A stretch of 64,000 nt of DNA, taken from the NCBI GenBank assembly GCA_905215155.1, contig CAJMPJ010000004.1, positions 62,001-126,000 on the forward strand, read 5' to 3'. The position numbers and the translations under genes are program-made. The notes under the pieces are model-generated. The model was not told the origin of the DNA. It saw only the letters and a program-made list of their open reading frames with translations, and did no database searches. Source of the stretch: an uncultured bacterium (GTDB lineage Bacteria; Bacillota; Clostridia; Lachnospirales; Lachnospiraceae). Of this stretch, positions 8,467-17,555 are shown piece after piece (the stretch's first letter is position 1; each line of letters begins with the position of its first letter).

Positions 8467-10157
8467 TGAATGGATTGCTTAAATTTATCACCTGCGGCAG
8501 TGTAGACGATGGAAAGTCAACGCTGATCGGACATATTCTTTATGATTCCAAGCTATTATATGCAGATCAGGAAAAAGCGCTGCTTCTTGACAGCAAGGTA
8601 GGTTCCCGGGGCGGAGAGATTGACTATTCCCTTCTTTTGGACGGTCTGATGGCAGAAAGAGAACAGGGGATCACCATTGATGTGGCTTACCGTTATTTTA
8701 CAACGGACAAGAGAAGCTTTATCGTGGCCGATACGCCTGGACATGAAGAATATACAAGGAATATGGCTGTCGGAGCCTCTTTTGCACAGCTGGCAGTTAT
8801 ATTGGTGGATGCCACTCAGGGGGTTCTGGTTCAGACAAGACGCCACGCAAGGATCTGCTCTTTAATGGGGATCAATCATTTTGTATTTGCAGTCAATAAA
8901 ATGGACTTGGTGGATTACAGGGAAGACCGGTTCCTTGAAATAAAGAAGGATATTCTGGATTTGGCAGAGGAGCTGTCCTTAAAGAATGTCAAAATCATTC
9001 CGGTCAGTGCCACAGAAGGGGATAACGTAACGAAAAAGTCGGAACGTATGGATTGGTATCAGGAAGACATCTTAATGACACATTTGGAAACCGTAGATGT
9101 GTCAGAAAGCGACGAAGGTACGGATTTTTATATGCCGGTACAAAGAGTTTGCCGTCCCAGCCATGACTTCCGGGGGTTTCAGGGGCAGATTGAGTCTGGA
9201 AGCGTAAACATCGGCCAGAAATTAATCTCCCTGCCAAGCAATGAGAGCGCTTTGGTGGTACGAATCCTGGTTGGTGACAAAGACCAGACCCAGGCATTTG
9301 CGGGGCAGGCGGTCACCCTCCAGCTTGACCGGGAAATGGATGTCAGCCGGGGCTGTGTTCTGACAGACAAGGAAGAACTTCCGGTTGCAAAGAATGTTCA
9401 GGCCACCATACTATGGATGGATGATGAGCCATTAAGTGCAGGAAAGGATTATCTTGTAAAATTGGGAACCAAGATGATTCCTGGCATAATTAAGAACATT
9501 GTATACAAAATTGATGTGAATTCAGGGGATCATCTGCAGGTGGATCAGGTTTCTAAAAATGAAATCATTCTCTGTGAAATTGAATTTTCAGAAAAAATAG
9601 TGACCGATGAATTTAAGAAGCATAAGACCCTTGGAGAACTTATTATGATTGACCGGGTCAGCCATATGACTTCTGCCTGTGGAGTAGTAGAGCAGGTGGA
9701 GACCCTAAGTGAGAAACCCTATTTTGAAAAAGATTCCATTCGGGCAGGGGGATATATTTTTGAAGAGTTCTATTTTAACCTGGAAAATGCGTTTTTATCA
9801 AAAACAAAAACAAAAGACAGAACATTTCATGTGGGCGATCCTGTTCCTACCAGAGGTGACAGCTTCCATTATCCGGAGTTTTTTGATATCGTTGATGTGG
9901 AAGACAATGCCGCAATCCTGATCCGGAATGGAACGATTGCGGATATGATCGAATTAAAGGATTTTGAATATGCCGGACTCCCCATACTGGATGAAAGAGG
10001 GTTTGCCCTGGAAATAAAATCCAAATCTGACTTTGATACTTTTTTATGTGAATATAACCACATGGATAAGGATAGCAGAGGTTCCTTTGTCAATAAGTGG
10101 TCCAGATTTGAAACCTACCGGAGCATTGTGTGTAATGATAACTTCTGGATGATATAA
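8466..10157 (+). CDS. cysN: sulfate adenylyltransferase subunit 1 (CysN) with C-terminal extension
   Basis: GTPase subunit of ATP sulfurylase, 563 residues. G1 is GSVDDGKST (residues 11-19), G3 is DTPGHEEY near 90 and G4 is NKMD near 145, with EF-Tu-like beta-barrel domains after. The CysN core appears to end near residue 410 (IMIDRVSHMT). Another ~150 residues follow that are absent from the ~475-residue E. coli protein. This extension is not APS kinase: it has no P-loop, and is acidic and aromatic-rich (GDSFHYPEFFDIVDVED, ending NDNFWMI). I do not recognise it. The operon has no cysC or cysH, consistent with the pathway going straight from APS to sulfite. Confidence 0.9.
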   Translation: MNGLLKFITCGSVDDGKSTLIGHILYDSKLLYADQEKALLLDSKVGSRGGEIDYSLLLDGLMAEREQGITIDVAYRYFTTDKRSFIVADTPGHEEYTRNMAVGASFAQLAVILVDATQGVLVQTRRHARICSLMGINHFVFAVNKMDLVDYREDRFLEIKKDILDLAEELSLKNVKIIPVSATEGDNVTKKSERMDWYQEDILMTHLETVDVSESDEGTDFYMPVQRVCRPSHDFRGFQGQIESGSVNIGQKLISLPSNESALVVRILVGDKDQTQAFAGQAVTLQLDREMDVSRGCVLTDKEELPVAKNVQATILWMDDEPLSAGKDYLVKLGTKMIPGIIKNIVYKIDVNSGDHLQVDQVSKNEIILCEIEFSEKIVTDEFKKHKTLGELIMIDRVSHMTSACGVVEQVETLSEKPYFEKDSIRAGGYIFEEFYFNLENAFLSKTKTKDRTFHVGDPVPTRGDSFHYPEFFDIVDVEDNAAILIRNGTIADMIELKDFEYAGLPILDERGFALEIKSKSDFDTFLCEYNHMDKDSRGSFVNKWSRFETYRSIVCNDNFWMI

Positions 10158-10182
10158 TTCAGAAGTGTATAATATTTTAAGT

Positions 10183-10236
10183 AAAAGCTTCCTGAATCTG
10201 TTTTCAGACGAGAAAATGGATTGGGAGGCTTTTCTT
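10183..10236 (+). terminator. probable terminator of the sulfate operon
   Basis: Long imperfect hairpin with arms AAAAGCTTCC (10183-10192) and GGAGGCTTTT (10224-10233) and internal pairing TTTTC/GAAAA, followed by a weak CTTGTT tract. It lies 25 bases after the cysN stop. The remaining sequence to 10400 shows nothing else I can assign. Confidence 0.5.
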
Positions 10237-10409
10237 GTTCCTTCTCTGCAAAACAACAATCAGGCGAACAATGGAAAGCTCTTGTTGAGACCGGAACAAA
10301 AAAAGGTGGTTCTGCAAGAAAAGTGGAAAATTTTTCTGTTTAATGTAAGAAGTATAAATATTTAGAAAATTATAAGAAATTTATACTTAAAAACCTTGTG
10401 AACACCCGT

Positions 10410-10415
10410 TATAAT
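10410..10415 (+). promoter_or_regulatory. -10 element for the MacAB-like exporter operon
   Basis: A perfect TATAAT lies 36 bases before the start codon. The upstream hexamer at normal spacing is poor (about CTTAAA), so either an activator or a weak -35 is implied. Confidence 0.45.
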
Positions 10416-10451
10416 GAAAAAAAGAATGTATGAACCAGGAGGGACAAAGGA

Positions 10452-11837
10452 ATGAATCTATTTAAGCGAAAAGGCAAAGAAAATGGCGGAACATTGGAAG
10501 CGGAATCGCTGGCGGAGCCAATGCCCGATGAAGAATTTGACAAAGAACTGCAGAATCTGATGAAAGAGGAAAGCGGAGGAAGTAAGAAAAAAAAGGGAAG
10601 AAAAAAATGGAGCAAAAAAAGAAAGATAATCACCATAGGCGTGGTGGCTTTCTTTGGTCTCTTCCTTGTTTTTCAAGCAGCAGGAGGAGGAAGCAGTGCT
10701 ATGATGGTTACGGTATCTCCTTTGGAGAAGGGAAACGTGGTCGAAGAACTTTCGGTCAGCGGACCTGTTCAGGGAACGGACAGTGTGGAGGTGGTTTCCA
10801 ACCTTCACGCAGAGATCCTGGAACTGCCCATGAAGGAAGGGGACCGGGTGGAAAAGGGCCAGGTACTGGCTGTCTTAGATGATAAGGATGCGAAAAAAGA
10901 ACTGGATATCGCTCAAAATGCCTATGACACAGCAGTCAGCACATATCAGGACAAACAGCGGGAGGCTGAAAACGGATATTCCAAGGCAAAGCAGGATTAT
11001 GAGACTGCAAAAGCGAATTATAACCGGACCCTGACGCTGTTTCAGGCGGGAAGTGCTACCCAGGTGGAATTAGAAACCGCCTCCAATGCCATGGAGGATG
11101 CCAGAAGGCAGATGAATACATACACATTAAAAGACGGAAGACCGGTAGCCAACGAATCCTATGCTCTTCAGATTGAAAAAGAAGCCTTTGAAGTAGAACA
11201 GAAAAAAGAAGCACTTGCCAATACAAAGGTTACAAGCCCCATTGCCGGAACGGTTGTTCGTGTAAACTGTAAAGTGGGACGTTTTGCCGATAAAACCGAC
11301 GATGATAAACCCATGTTCATCATCAACAATCTGGATGTCCTGGAAATGAAGATCAACGTCAGTGAATATTCCATCGGAAAGGTGGCTATCGGCCAGCCGG
11401 TAGAAATCACTGCCGACATCTTAAACGGAGAAGTGGTAAAGGGCGAGGTTACTTCGATCTCCCCCACCGGTGAAGAAAAAGGCAACGGCTCCACAGAACG
11501 TGTCATTCCTACCACCATACGGATCATTGATCAGAACAGCAGGCTGATTGCAGGTATCACGGCAAAAGCAAGGATCGAGCTGAACCGGGCGGAAAACGTA
11601 TGGGTCGTTCCTTTTTCTAACGTGATCCAGAAGCCTGACGGAACCATGGCGATCGCTGTGGCAGAAGAGAATAAGGTGAAGATGATTCCTGTAAAGACCG
11701 GAGTGGAAAGTGACATTGAAACAGAAATCATCCCGGTCGAAGAAGGTGCCCTAAAGGAGGGGATGCAGGTGATAAATACTCCTTCTGATTTATTAAAGGA
11801 TGGGATGGCGGTGGTGATTGCTCCGTCTGCTCAGTAA
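10452..11837 (+). CDS. MacA/HlyD-type efflux adaptor subunit
   Basis: A 461-residue membrane-fusion-type adaptor. The first ~55 residues are cytoplasmic, highly charged and Lys-rich before the single membrane segment (about 57-75). Outside lie a biotinyl-lipoyl-like region (LPMKEGDRVEKGQVLAVLDD), a coiled coil (about 150-245, rich in AKQDYETAK-type heptads), then TKVTSPIAGTVVRV and beta-barrel domains. This is the RND/MacA periplasmic adaptor architecture used in Gram-positives with MacB-like ABC exporters. It is the first gene of a four-gene operon with an ATPase and two permeases; the substrate (peptide or antimicrobial) is unknown. AGGAGGG lies before the ATG. Confidence 0.85.
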   Translation: MNLFKRKGKENGGTLEAESLAEPMPDEEFDKELQNLMKEESGGSKKKKGRKKWSKKRKIITIGVVAFFGLFLVFQAAGGGSSAMMVTVSPLEKGNVVEELSVSGPVQGTDSVEVVSNLHAEILELPMKEGDRVEKGQVLAVLDDKDAKKELDIAQNAYDTAVSTYQDKQREAENGYSKAKQDYETAKANYNRTLTLFQAGSATQVELETASNAMEDARRQMNTYTLKDGRPVANESYALQIEKEAFEVEQKKEALANTKVTSPIAGTVVRVNCKVGRFADKTDDDKPMFIINNLDVLEMKINVSEYSIGKVAIGQPVEITADILNGEVVKGEVTSISPTGEEKGNGSTERVIPTTIRIIDQNSRLIAGITAKARIELNRAENVWVVPFSNVIQKPDGTMAIAVAEENKVKMIPVKTGVESDIETEIIPVEEGALKEGMQVINTPSDLLKDGMAVVIAPSAQ

Positions 11838-11850
11838 AGGGGGAGAAAGC

Positions 11851-12645
11851 ATGTGGAAAAAGAAAGAAAAGCTTCCGTCCTATATAACGGAAAATGTCAA
11901 TGATGATTTGATAAAACTGGTGGATATGGTAAAGGTTTATGACACCGGGTCCATTAAGGTGCTGGGTTTAAAGCGGATCAATCTAACGATCAAGCGGGGA
12001 GAGTTTGTTGCAATCATGGGACAATCCGGTTCCGGAAAATCAACACTTATGAACATCTTAGGCTGTCTGGACCGTCCCACCATGGGCCATTATTATCTGG
12101 ATGGCATTGATACGGCCAACCTTCCGCCGGATGATCTGTCAGCCATCCGAAACCGGAAAATCGGGTTTGTATTCCAGTCCTTTAACTTGATATCCCGTAC
12201 ATCGGCGCTTAAAAATGTGGAGCTTCCGATGACCTATGCCCATATTTCAAAAAAAGCAAGGGAAAAGCGGGCGCTGGAGCTGCTTGACCGGGTAGGTCTT
12301 GGAACCCGGTATGAGCACATGCCCAATGAGCTTTCCGGAGGACAGCGTCAGCGAGTGGCCATTGCCAGGGCACTGGCCAATGAACCGCCCCTCATACTGG
12401 CCGATGAGCCTACGGGGAACCTGGATACGGCTTCCTCTGTGGAAATCATGGAATTGTTTTCCAAACTTCATAAGGAAGGGGCGACAGTGGTTCTTGTAAC
12501 TCATGAAGAAGATATCGCAGCATTTACGGAGCGGATCATTCGGTTTCGGGATGGGAAATTGGTAAGTGACACTCCCAATATTCCTCAAAACTTAACGCCG
12601 GAGGAAGCCGCCGCAATGCAGAAAGAGGGGCGTCATGCTGATTGA
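11851..12645 (+). CDS. MacB/LolD-type ABC transporter ATP-binding protein
   Basis: A 264-residue ATPase subunit. Walker A is GQSGSGKST, the Q-loop lies in VFQSFNL, the signature is LSGGQRQR, Walker B is [12 protein letters not shown] and the switch His is in VTHEED, all typical of the MacB/LolD/FtsE class that drives mechanotransmission rather than conventional import. The frame is open further upstream, but GGGGGAGAAAGC precedes ATG 11851, which is therefore chosen. It overlaps the first permease gene by 11 bases and probably serves both permeases, since only one ATPase gene is present. Confidence 0.9.
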   Translation: MWKKKEKLPSYITENVNDDLIKLVDMVKVYDTGSIKVLGLKRINLTIKRGEFVAIMGQSGSGKSTLMNILGCLDRPTMGHYYLDGIDTANLPPDDLSAIRNRKIGFVFQSFNLISRTSALKNVELPMTYAHISKKAREKRALELLDRVGLGTRYEHMPNELSGGQRQRVAIARALANEPPLILADEPTGNLDTASSVEIMELFSKLHKEGATVVLVTHEEDIAAFTERIIRFRDGKLVSDTPNIPQNLTPEEAAAMQKEGRHAD

Positions 12646-13843
12646 AAACATGAGTATGGCTTTTCAGGCGATAAAAGCCAATAAAATGCGGTCCTTTTTG
12701 ACCATGCTTGGCATTATCATCGGGATCGGTGCTGTGATCGCCATTGCAGCGGTGGGGGACAGCATGAGAAACTTATTTGCGGATGCCTATAAAGATATCG
12801 GCTTTAACCGGGGCATCATCATGGTGTACTGGGGAGTGGATGATTTTCGTCTGTCTGACAATTTTACGAGAGATGAGATGGAACGGGTCAAGGAAATCTA
12901 TAAGGACCGGATCGAGTACATCGACAGCAGTTCAGGAGAACAAACAGAGGCAGTCAATGGACGCAGAAAGGTCAAGTACCAGTTTCAGGGAGTGGATTAT
13001 AACTATGGAGACGTGCAGCCTGTGAATATCATTTACGGACGGTTTTTCAATGAATCGGATATAAAAGGTGCTCTCAATCATGTGGTGCTGGAAGACAAAG
13101 GGGCCATTCAGCTTTTTGGAACTGCAGACTGTGTGGGACGAACGTTTCGGATGACAGTGAAAAAAGTGACCCAGGAATATAAGGTGGTGGGAGTTTATCA
13201 CAAAGACCTTTCTCCCATGGTAGCCATGATGCTAGGAACCGGGCAGACCCAGTCTGGATTTATTCCGGACACGGTACTGGTCAAACCCAATGATACCTTT
13301 CAGAATTTAAATTTTTACGCCCGCGACGGAGTGAATATGAAACAGCTGATGGCTGATATGACCCAATACGTTGCCAAGCTGAAAAACAGGCCGGAATCCG
13401 AAATCAGGGCGGAGTCGGTTGTGGAAGAAATGGGAAGTGCGGATGCTCAGCTGGGAGCTATGTCGGCGGCTGTGGGCGGGATCGCTGCCATTTCCCTTCT
13501 GGTAGGCGGAATCGGCATCATGAATATCATGATGGTTTCTGTCACAGAGCGGACCCGGGAGATCGGGATACGAAAGGCCCTGGGAGCGAGAACAAGAGAC
13601 ATTATGATCCAGTTTTTGACTGAATCGGCATTCTTATCAGCCAGCGGCGGCATTATCGGAATCATTCTGGGCATTTCTCTTGTAAAGATCGGCGGCGTTT
13701 TATTGAAAATGACGGTGGTGGTCAATCCGGCAGTGGTGGTGCTGGCGGTTGGCTTTTCCGCTCTGGTAGGTATTTTCTTTGGTCTCTATCCGGCCTCCAG
13801 GGCCGCCAAAGCAGATCCCATCGAGGCATTGCGTTATGAGTAA
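12635..13843 (+). CDS. MacB/FtsX-family ABC transporter permease, copy 1
   Basis: A 402-residue permease with one N-terminal membrane helix ([20 protein letters not shown]), a large extracytoplasmic MacB_PCD-like domain (about 45-265) and three C-terminal helices of the FtsX family. The motif [15 protein letters not shown] and the ending [13 protein letters not shown] are hallmarks. It closely resembles the next gene at both ends but diverges in the extracellular domain, so the pair arose by tandem duplication and may form a heterodimer. It is translated from within the end of the ATPase gene. Confidence 0.9.
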   Translation: MLIENMSMAFQAIKANKMRSFLTMLGIIIGIGAVIAIAAVGDSMRNLFADAYKDIGFNRGIIMVYWGVDDFRLSDNFTRDEMERVKEIYKDRIEYIDSSSGEQTEAVNGRRKVKYQFQGVDYNYGDVQPVNIIYGRFFNESDIKGALNHVVLEDKGAIQLFGTADCVGRTFRMTVKKVTQEYKVVGVYHKDLSPMVAMMLGTGQTQSGFIPDTVLVKPNDTFQNLNFYARDGVNMKQLMADMTQYVAKLKNRPESEIRAESVVEEMGSADAQLGAMSAAVGGIAAISLLVGGIGIMNIMMVSVTERTREIGIRKALGARTRDIMIQFLTESAFLSASGGIIGIILGISLVKIGGVLLKMTVVVNPAVVVLAVGFSALVGIFFGLYPASRAAKADPIEALRYE

Positions 13844-13857
13844 AAGGAGGAGGCATC

Positions 13858-15069
13858 ATGCTATTTGAAAATATGAGTATGGCGGTACAGGCAATCAAGG
13901 CCAACAAGATGCGGTCCTTTTTAACAATGCTTGGGATCATCATCGGTATCGGTGCTGTCATTGCCATTGTATCCATTGGCGATACCATGCGTTTTATGGT
14001 GTCCGACCTCTATAAGAATGTGGGAATGACTCTTGCCTATGTGTATGTCTCGCCCCAGGATGGGGAAGATATGAGATCAGGGGATTATTTCAAGCTTGAT
14101 GAAATCGACCGGATCAAAGAGGTATTTAAGGATGAGATCGCTTATATTGACAGCAGTCCCAGTTATAGTGCAGAAGCCATTAATGGCCGCACCAAGGTAA
14201 AATATAATTTTGAAGGGATAGATGCCAACTATCCCGATGTCAATGAAATCCATCTTATTTCCGGGCGCAATTTGAATGAAAGCGACATAAAGGCGAGGAA
14301 AAATAACGTGGTACTGGAAGCAGAGGGAGCTAAGGAGCTGTTTGGTACGGAATATGCGGTAGGAAAAACGTTCCGCACCACCATTTATGGAGAAATCAGT
14401 TATTTCAATGTGGTAGGCGTGTACCGGCTGGATCAGACGCCGATTGAAGCCATGATGATGGGAACCAGCAAAACAAAGGCAGGTTATCTTCCCTACACAC
14501 TGCTGACCTGGCCCAATGACAGCATTTATAACATACGCGTGTACGCAAAAGAAGGAACGGATATGGACGCCTTTGCGACAAAGTTCTCGGCTTATGTGGC
14601 CAAAACAAAGAACCGGAACAAAGAGGAAATAACCTTTTACTCAGCGGCTTCCGAGATGAAAAGTGTGGATACGGTGATGGTCGGATTGTCGGCAGCCGTA
14701 GGAGGGATTGCAGCCATTTCTCTGCTGGTAGGTGGAATCGGCATTATGAATATTATGCTGGTATCGGTTACTGAGCGGACCAGGGAAATTGGAATCCGTA
14801 AGGCCCTTGGAGCAAAAACAACGGATGTGCTGGTGCAGTTTTTAACGGAATCAGCCATTCTTTCTGCATTTGGAGGGATTCTGGGAATTGCAGCAGGAGC
14901 AGGTATTGTATTGCTGGGAGGAACCTTGCTTGGTATGCATGTGGTCATTAAGCCGCTTGTTATCATGGTGGCAGTTGGCTTTTCCGCTCTGGTAGGCATA
15001 TTTTTCGGGATATATCCCGCTTCAAAAGCTGCCAAAGCAGACCCCATTGATGCTTTAAGATATGAGTAA
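13858..15069 (+). CDS. MacB/FtsX-family ABC transporter permease, copy 2
   Basis: A 403-residue paralogue of the preceding permease with the same layout: N-terminal helix, extracytoplasmic domain, three C-terminal helices, [15 protein letters not shown] and the ending AAKADPIDALRYE. The first ~45 and last ~130 residues are nearly the same as copy 1, while the middle differs, suggesting divergent ligand or partner contacts. AAAGGAGG lies before the ATG, 14 bases after copy 1. It is the last gene of the operon. Confidence 0.9.
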   Translation: MLFENMSMAVQAIKANKMRSFLTMLGIIIGIGAVIAIVSIGDTMRFMVSDLYKNVGMTLAYVYVSPQDGEDMRSGDYFKLDEIDRIKEVFKDEIAYIDSSPSYSAEAINGRTKVKYNFEGIDANYPDVNEIHLISGRNLNESDIKARKNNVVLEAEGAKELFGTEYAVGKTFRTTIYGEISYFNVVGVYRLDQTPIEAMMMGTSKTKAGYLPYTLLTWPNDSIYNIRVYAKEGTDMDAFATKFSAYVAKTKNRNKEEITFYSAASEMKSVDTVMVGLSAAVGGIAAISLLVGGIGIMNIMLVSVTERTREIGIRKALGAKTTDVLVQFLTESAILSAFGGILGIAAGAGIVLLGGTLLGMHVVIKPLVIMVAVGFSALVGIFFGIYPASKAAKADPIDALRYE

Positions 15070-15073
15070 TCAG

Positions 15074-15103
15074 GCGCAGCGTGACCGCTGCGCTATTCTT
15101 TTA
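15074..15103 (+). terminator. intrinsic terminator of the exporter operon
   Basis: Perfect 8-bp stem GCGCAGCG / CGCTGCGC with a TGAC loop, followed by TATTCTTTTA, five bases after the stop of the second permease. Confidence 0.85.
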
Positions 15104-15213
15104 TTTTCCGGAATCAGATGTGTATTATGATTGAGGGGAAGCCCAATGTCTGGTGAATGGCGCGGATAAATTAAGCCGGCCCGGTTCATTACAAAATAAT
15201 AAAAATTCCTTAT

Positions 15214-15242
15214 TTGACTCGCAAAGTCTTAAGTTCTATGCT
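15214..15242 (+). promoter_or_regulatory. promoter of the c-di-AMP synthase operon
   Basis: TTGACT (15214-15219), 17-base spacer, TATGCT (15237-15242); a perfect TATAAT also overlaps at 15242-15247 but its spacing to TTGACT is 22. The start codon is 40 bases downstream. Confidence 0.55.
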
Positions 15243-15282
15243 ATAATAAATTGATATCTTATGGTATAGTGAGGAAAACCAT

Positions 15283-15711
15283 ATGCTTAGTGAAGAGAAA
15301 ATAAAAATAATGACCAGTCTTGCCAGGTTTGAAAAGCATGAGGGAAAAAGGATATTTTCCATTAACCGGTATTTCAAAGGCGATTATATCGGCAATAAAC
15401 TGTTTCAGTCCTTTTTCAGTTACACTCTGAGCTTTGTTTTATGCCTTGTGTTATGGGGACTGTATTATATGGAACGATGGCTTACTACGATGGATGTTAA
15501 GGTATTGACTGCCACCGGAATACGGGTCGGTATCATTTATCTTACAGGACTGGTGATTTACCTGGGAATCAGCTTTCTGGTATATAGAAAGCGGTATGAA
15601 TATGCTGCCCGTGCGGGAAAAGTATACTTATCCAGACTGAAAAGACTGGACAAGCGGTACGAAGGGAATACCAGACCTTTAAAAAGAACAAAAGGAGGGC
15701 GGACATTATGA
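15283..15711 (+). CDS. small membrane protein upstream of cdaA, unknown function
   Basis: A 142-residue protein with a charged N-terminus, two predicted membrane segments (about 44-65 and 75-105), and a strongly basic C-terminal tail (SRLKRLDKRYEGN). I do not recognise a named family. Its stop overlaps the next gene's start (ATGA), and the operon continues to the diadenylate cyclase, so a role at the membrane with CdaA is plausible but inferred only from position. Confidence 0.75.
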   Translation: MLSEEKIKIMTSLARFEKHEGKRIFSINRYFKGDYIGNKLFQSFFSYTLSFVLCLVLWGLYYMERWLTTMDVKVLTATGIRVGIIYLTGLVIYLGISFLVYRKRYEYAARAGKVYLSRLKRLDKRYEGNTRPLKRTKGGRTL

Positions 15712-16655
15712 TGGGCCTTCTTGTACTAAAAGAGCGGTTGAAAGAGTTTTACGCCAGATTTGATATTTATGTGACGCCTGTGATCAAGTTTATATTCAGC
15801 TGTATGGCATTTTTCCTGATGAACGGCAATATTGGATTTAACGCAAAACTGACAGAACCTTTTGTTCCGCTGGTTCTGGCTTTGGTGTGCTCTTTTTTGC
15901 CTTATGGAGCCATTTCATTTCTCTCAGCCGGATTCATGCTGCTCCATTTGTCTGGAATTTCCATTGAGATCACTCTGGTGATGGCCATTTTTTTCCTGGT
16001 CGTGGGACTTCTTTATTACGGATTTCAGCCTGGTGACAGCTATCTTCTGGTGCTGACTCCGATTTTTTTCCTTTTGAGAATCCCATATGCGATCCCGCTG
16101 ATCGTGGGGCTTTCCGGAAGCGTTATTTCTGTTATTCCTGTAAGCTGCGGTGTTTTTATTTATTATACATTGCTGTATGTGAAGCAGAACGCAGGGGTTC
16201 TGACCAATGATATGTCTGTTGACGCGGTGCAGAAGTTTATGCAGCTGATGAACAGCCTGCTGGCTAATAAACAGATGCTGCTTATGGTTGCGGCATTCGC
16301 CCTGTCCCTGATTGTTGTAGTGATCATACGGAATTTATCCATGGATTACTCTTGGATCATAGCTATTATCGGGGGAACCATTACGCAGCTTGGTGTTATA
16401 TTTATCGGTGATATTGTTTTGGATGTATCTGTTTCCGTCATCCGGCTTCTGCTGGGAATGCTGGTTTCCATCCTGATTGCTGCGATTTATACATTTTTTG
16501 TGTTTGCAGTGGATTATTCCCGGACAGAATACGTACAATTTGAAGATGACGACTATTATTATTACGTCAAGGCAGTTCCCAAGCTGACGGTCAGCACGCC
16601 TGATGTAAAGGTTCAGAAAATTAATGCCACAAAACTCCAAAAGCCGCAAAGGTAG
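15708..16655 (+). CDS. polytopic membrane protein upstream of cdaA, unknown function
   Basis: A 315-residue hydrophobic protein with around eight membrane segments and an acidic, Tyr-rich stretch after the last helix (QFEDDDYYYYVKAVPKL), ending in a basic tail. I do not recognise a characterised family. GGAGGG precedes the ATG, which overlaps the upstream stop. It lies immediately before cdaA, so a link to c-di-AMP signalling, osmolyte or envelope control is a reasonable guess but is not shown by sequence. Confidence 0.75.
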   Translation: MMGLLVLKERLKEFYARFDIYVTPVIKFIFSCMAFFLMNGNIGFNAKLTEPFVPLVLALVCSFLPYGAISFLSAGFMLLHLSGISIEITLVMAIFFLVVGLLYYGFQPGDSYLLVLTPIFFLLRIPYAIPLIVGLSGSVISVIPVSCGVFIYYTLLYVKQNAGVLTNDMSVDAVQKFMQLMNSLLANKQMLLMVAAFALSLIVVVIIRNLSMDYSWIIAIIGGTITQLGVIFIGDIVLDVSVSVIRLLLGMLVSILIAAIYTFFVFAVDYSRTEYVQFEDDDYYYYVKAVPKLTVSTPDVKVQKINATKLQKPQR

Positions 16656-16682
16656 CGAAGAAATCAAAGGGAGGTGGATTGG

Positions 16683-17555
16683 ATGGCGAATTTTTTAGAT
16701 GGAATGTATTCCTGGGTATCCTTTCTTCCCAGGATTTCAAAAACAAACCTGGTTGAGATCATAATTATAGCGTTTTTGCTGTACGAGCTGCTGACCTGGA
16801 TCATGAATACGAGGGCATGGACCCTTCTTAAGGGGATCGTAGTAATCCTTCTTTTTTACGTCTTTGCTTATGTGTTCCGACTGGATAACCTTCTCTGGAT
16901 ACTGAATAAGATTGCGACTCCGGCAGTAACCATGGTGATAGTGATTTTTCAGCCCGAGTTAAGAAAGGCACTGGAACAGCTGGGAAGCAAGAATCCCTTT
17001 ACCGGAATCCTGACCTTTGACGATGGAAAAGATAATTCGGGCTTTACCGATAAGACCCTCAATGAAGTGGTAAAGGCCACCTTTGAAATGGCCAAGGTGA
17101 AGACCGGTGCCCTTATGGTTATTGAACGGGGAGATTCTTTAAAAGAAATTGAACGGACAGGAATCGAAGTTGGTGCCATTGTCAGCAGTCAGCTTCTTAT
17201 CAATATTTTTGAGCATAACACCCCTCTTCATGACGGTGCCATCGTGATCCGGGGCAATCGTGTGACTGCTGCGACCTGTTATCTTCCGCTGTCTGATAAT
17301 ATGACCATCAGTAAGGATCTTGGAACCAGGCACAGGGCGGCCGTCGGCGTAAGTGAAGTCAGTGACAGCATCACCATCGTTGTATCGGAAGAAACCGGGA
17401 AGGTGACGGTGGCGCTTGAAGGCGGTTTGAAACGAATCACAGATGCTGATATGCTGCGGTCTGTGCTTTCAGAGGTGAAGCAGACGGCAGAGGAAGGAAG
17501 CAGATTCAGGATTTTGAAGGGAAGGCGGAAGAATGAAGGAAAAGATACTAAATAA
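16683..17555 (+). CDS. cdaA: diadenylate cyclase CdaA
   Basis: Membrane-bound diadenylate cyclase of about 290 residues, which makes c-di-AMP from two ATP. About three N-terminal helices precede the DAC domain, where both active-site motifs are intact: HDGAIVI (DGA) near residue 185 and GTRHRAA (RHR) near residue 217. GTG 16674 is in frame, but AGGGAGG with an eight-base spacing points to ATG 16683. The gene overlaps cdaR by 23 bases. The usual third partner, glmM, is not next to the pair here; PTS genes follow instead. Confidence 0.93.
   Translation: MANFLDGMYSWVSFLPRISKTNLVEIIIIAFLLYELLTWIMNTRAWTLLKGIVVILLFYVFAYVFRLDNLLWILNKIATPAVTMVIVIFQPELRKALEQLGSKNPFTGILTFDDGKDNSGFTDKTLNEVVKATFEMAKVKTGALMVIERGDSLKEIERTGIEVGAIVSSQLLINIFEHNTPLHDGAIVIRGNRVTAATCYLPLSDNMTISKDLGTRHRAAVGVSEVSDSITIVVSEETGKVTVALEGGLKRITDADMLRSVLSEVKQTAEEGSRFRILKGRRKNEGKDTK

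Noticed and set aside
10165..10365. 66-codon plus-strand frame between cysN and the exporter
   Set aside because: It contains the operon terminator hairpin and has no ribosome site.
13858..15069. Second permease as an assembly duplication of the first
   Set aside because: The middle domains differ clearly and each gene has its own ribosome site, so it is a true paralogue.
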